Source of the DNA: Nitrososphaerota archaeon | GTDB taxonomy: Archaea > Thermoproteota > Nitrososphaeria > Nitrososphaerales > Nitrosopumilaceae | Length of the DNA stretch: 64,000 bases | Direction of reading: 5' to 3' | NCBI GenBank assembly: GCA_021323705.1 | Contig: JAJPKL010000020.1 | Span: 1 to 64,000, forward strand | Notes under the pieces: model-generated | The model's input: the letters and a program-made list of their open reading frames with translations, nothing else | Databases searched by the model: none | Told to the model about the DNA's origin: nothing | Part shown: in pieces, positions 61,946-64,000 of the stretch | Layout: each line of letters opens with the position of its first letter | Numbering within the stretch: position 1 is the first letter of the stretch | Program-made: the position numbers and the translations under genes

Positions 61946-62929
61946 GTGAAGTCTGGTAAAAAAATTGTTGCAGTCGGTGGAGTTGCAGCTGTAGTAATCA
62001 TAATCATTGCCAGTTCAAACATCTTTGTTCAAAACAATGCCAAAACAACCGTGGTTCAAAACAGCACAAACTCTGCAAGGCTCAAGGTTGTTGCATCATT
62101 TTTTCCAATGTACGAGTTTGCAAGAAATGTAGGCGGTGACAGGGCAGATGTAAGAGACTTTATTCCAATTGGAGAGGAACCGCATGGTTGGGAACCGCCG
62201 ACTCAAGCCATATTGGATGTGCAAAACTCACAACTTTTCGTCTATAACGGAGCAGGTATAGAAGCATTCATTCCATCATTTTTGTCAGAGGGCAATTTTC
62301 CAAATACAACATTTGTCAAAGCATCTGAGGGCATTGCTATGCTCAATGCAGATGTACAACACATGGACAAAAATGAAGCTGCACCTGTCATATCACAGGG
62401 AGGAAAGGATCCACATGTATGGAACGATCCAATACTTGCAGAGCAAGAGGTGCGAAACATTGCAAATGCGATGGAAAAAGCAGACCCTGCAAATGCGAAA
62501 TACTATGAAAATAATACCGTGTCATATATTGCAAAACTATCCAAACTAGATCAGGATATTAGGTCTGGATTTACAAATTGTAAGACACACACGTTTGTGT
62601 CATTTCATAACGCGTTCAATTACTTTTCACAGAGATACAATTTGACCAATTACTGGATATCAGGAATTGCTCCAGAGGCAGAGATCACTCCGCAAGACTT
62701 GGCAAGAGTAGAAAATATTGCAAAAACCAACAATGTAAAAATAATTTTTGCTGAAGATGTTGTAGATCCAAAGCTTGCTGAGACTTTGGCTGCAGATGTG
62801 GACGCACAGGTGAAAATATTGAGTCCCCTTGAGGGAATAAATGAAACTGAACGAAAAGAGGGAATTACATTCATAGACAAATGGTATCAAAACTTGGCTA
62901 ATCTAAAAGAGGCAATGGGATGCCAATGA
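61946..62929 (+). CDS. Zinc-type ABC transporter substrate-binding protein
   Basis: A 327-residue ZnuA/TroA-family solute-binding protein with an N-terminal signal anchor (about residues 8-28). Metal ligands are at GEEPHGWEP (His), GKDPHVWNDP (His), VSFHNAFNYF (His) and the AEDVVDPK loop (Asp/Glu), the classic three-His zinc pattern; a short MNADVQHMDKN loop could help capture. Zinc is likely; manganese is less so because the third His is kept. GTG start; co-translated with the ATPase gene (10-base overlap). Confidence 0.93.
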   Translation: MKSGKKIVAVGGVAAVVIIIIASSNIFVQNNAKTTVVQNSTNSARLKVVASFFPMYEFARNVGGDRADVRDFIPIGEEPHGWEPPTQAILDVQNSQLFVYNGAGIEAFIPSFLSEGNFPNTTFVKASEGIAMLNADVQHMDKNEAAPVISQGGKDPHVWNDPILAEQEVRNIANAMEKADPANAKYYENNTVSYIAKLSKLDQDIRSGFTNCKTHTFVSFHNAFNYFSQRYNLTNYWISGIAPEAEITPQDLARVENIAKTNNVKIIFAEDVVDPKLAETLAADVDAQVKILSPLEGINETERKEGITFIDKWYQNLANLKEAMGCQ

Positions 62930-63729
62930 ATGTACTTGATGTAGAAAATGTATCTGCAAGCCATAATGGCACGCTTGCAATAAACAAGATCTCTTTTAGC
63001 GTTAAAGAGGGAGACCTGTTAGGAATAGTAGGGCCAAACGGTGCAGGCAAAACCACGTTGTTTAGGGCAATTCTGGGGCTGCAGAACTATCAGGGAAAAA
63101 TAAGGTTATTTGGCTACGAAGGAAGTCAATATGCCGCACTGCTGCCTATGGTGGGATATGTTCCTCAAAAAGTAAGTTTTGAGTCAAACTTTCCTGCCAC
63201 AGTATTTGATGTTGTAGGGATGGGACTGCTACCTAAGAAAAAACTGCAGAGGGGTGTAGCCCTGATTCAAGGATGTGGATGCAATTGGAATAGAATTTTC
63301 GGAGAGTCGAGCAAAAATACTGAAAAAATCGGAAAAGCACTTGAAATTGTAGGCCTAGAGCATCTGCGAGACCGCAGAATTAGCGAGCTGTCAGGAGGAG
63401 AACAGCAGCGTACCTTCATTGCAAGTGCGCTTGTCAAAGAACCTGTTTTGTTGATACTAGATGAGCCAGTAACCGGAGTCGACATGGAAGTTCAAAACAA
63501 ATTCTATTCTGTTATAAGAAAGATAAACAAGGAAAACAAGATTACAATAATTTGGGCGTCGCACGATCTTACCGCAATCTCTGACTATGCAACAAAGGTA
63601 GCATGCATGAACAGAGACTTGTTCTTCCATGGTGAGAAAGAGGAGTTTTTCTCAAACAAGGACTTGTTAAAGACATATTCCGAGTCTGCCATGCAGATGC
63701 ACATGCACAACCACAGCCACGAAGTGTAA
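62920..63729 (+). CDS. Zinc-type ABC transporter ATPase
   Basis: A 269-residue ZnuC-like ATPase. Walker A GPNGAGKTTL, signature LSGGEQQRTFI, Walker B LLILDEPVTG, and switch His in ASHDL. A Cys-containing segment GCGCNWN (near residue 115) is inserted where the family has a shorter loop, and the tail HMHNHSHEV is His-rich; both are unusual and could bind metal. Overlaps the substrate-binding gene by 10 bases. Confidence 0.93.
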   Translation: MPMNVLDVENVSASHNGTLAINKISFSVKEGDLLGIVGPNGAGKTTLFRAILGLQNYQGKIRLFGYEGSQYAALLPMVGYVPQKVSFESNFPATVFDVVGMGLLPKKKLQRGVALIQGCGCNWNRIFGESSKNTEKIGKALEIVGLEHLRDRRISELSGGEQQRTFIASALVKEPVLLILDEPVTGVDMEVQNKFYSVIRKINKENKITIIWASHDLTAISDYATKVACMNRDLFFHGEKEEFFSNKDLLKTYSESAMQMHMHNHSHEV

Positions 63730-63732
63730 GAT

Positions 63733-64000
63733 ATGGTTCTGGATTTTTTGGCCTATGGTTTTATGCAGAGGGCACTTGTCACTGGAACTGCTGCTGCAGT
63801 TTGCTGTGCAATGATAGGGCTGTACCTTGTACTGAAGAGATATTCGCTTTTTGGAGACGCCCTATCACACATGGCATTTGGAGGAATAGCGCTTGGATAT
63901 TTTCTTAACATATATCCAATTTGGACTGCAACCGCCGTCTCTGTTTCTGCCGCTATGGGAATTACAAAGATAAGAAAGAGCACCAAGATATCAGGAGACG
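63733..64000 (+). CDS. Zinc-type ABC transporter permease (5' part)
   Basis: Partial gene cut by the window end; the first 89 residues read as an ABC-3 permease. MVLDFLAYGFMQRALVTGT starts the protein; helix 1 spans about residues 13-34, followed by RYSLFGDALSHMAFGGIALG, the family segment between helices 1 and 2. It begins 3 bases after the ATPase stop and completes a ZnuABC-type system. Confidence 0.9.
   Translation, partial: MVLDFLAYGFMQRALVTGTAAAVCCAMIGLYLVLKRYSLFGDALSHMAFGGIALGYFLNIYPIWTATAVSVSAAMGITKIRKSTKISGD

Noticed and set aside
1-64000. tRNA, rRNA or CRISPR loci
   Set aside because: No cloverleaf GTTCRANNC arms, rRNA-like conserved blocks or regularly spaced direct repeats were found by eye; a dedicated search was not possible.

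Overview
The window looks like a chromosomal segment of an ammonia-oxidising archaeon (Thaumarchaeota / Nitrososphaeria). The information-processing genes are archaeal: TATA-binding protein, FttA-type beta-CASP nuclease, 20S proteasome beta subunit, group II chaperonin, A-type ATP synthase, glycerol-1-phosphate dehydrogenase, SepF, deoxyhypusine synthases and the archaeal pantoate kinase / phosphopantothenate synthetase route to CoA. Urease with a solute:sodium symporter is the usual urea-use gene set of these organisms. No amo genes lie here, so ammonia oxidation is inferred. No rRNA, tRNA, CRISPR array or insertion sequence was recognised by eye. No gene-free stretch exceeds about 270 bases.

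Layout. (1) 0-5 kb: PstS preceded by a perfect 9-bp inverted repeat, small zinc-ribbon and secreted proteins, NadM, a class V aminotransferase and TBP. (2) 5-24 kb, an AT-rich accessory region about nitrogen, nickel and polyamines. It holds a ureohydrolase co-translated with a divergent urease-gamma-like protein, a C2H2 zinc finger, a urea-type SSS transporter with a UspA protein, a ParB-like protein, a protein with three ribbon-helix-helix-like repeats, divergent ureABC and ureEFGD operons, and a chaperonin with a histidine-rich tail. These are followed by pyruvoyl arginine decarboxylase flanked by two deoxyhypusine-synthase family genes, and a NiCoT nickel permease. (3) 25-49 kb, dense housekeeping genes: FKBP, G1P dehydrogenase, proteasome beta, FttA, SepF, a PP-loop enzyme, an M24 peptidase, a four-gene CoA operon, AbrB-PhoU and Lrp regulators, a MacB/LolD-like exporter operon, a UbiB kinase, Hsp20, Tmk, an HD hydrolase and UMP kinase. 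(4) 50-59 kb: the A-type ATPase operon K-E-C-F-A-B-D-(small ORF)-H-I. (5) 59-64 kb: divergent pyrI/pyrB, a secreted protein, and a NikR-like regulator divergent from a zinc-type ABC transporter that runs off the window end.

How the genes could work together. Arginine decarboxylase makes agmatine; a ureohydrolase could release urea and putrescine from it. The symporter brings in external urea. Urease splits urea to ammonia and CO2, and UreEFGD plus the NiCoT permease supply nickel. Agmatine or spermidine also feeds the deoxyhypusine synthase reaction.

The most unusual signals are five. First, the UreA-like protein coupled to the ureohydrolase. Second, a dyad GTA-N3-TAC repeated in promoters, about 22-26 bp upstream of the TATA box, at five genes of this region. 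Third, four copies of a 15-bp palindrome near GTTCGAYTGTCGAAC clustered on both sides of the ParB-like gene. Fourth, the His-tailed chaperonin next to the urease genes. Fifth, a 41-residue membrane protein inside the ATPase operon. Many genes look leaderless: the TATA centre lies 26-28 bp before the start codon, and this was used to choose several starts.
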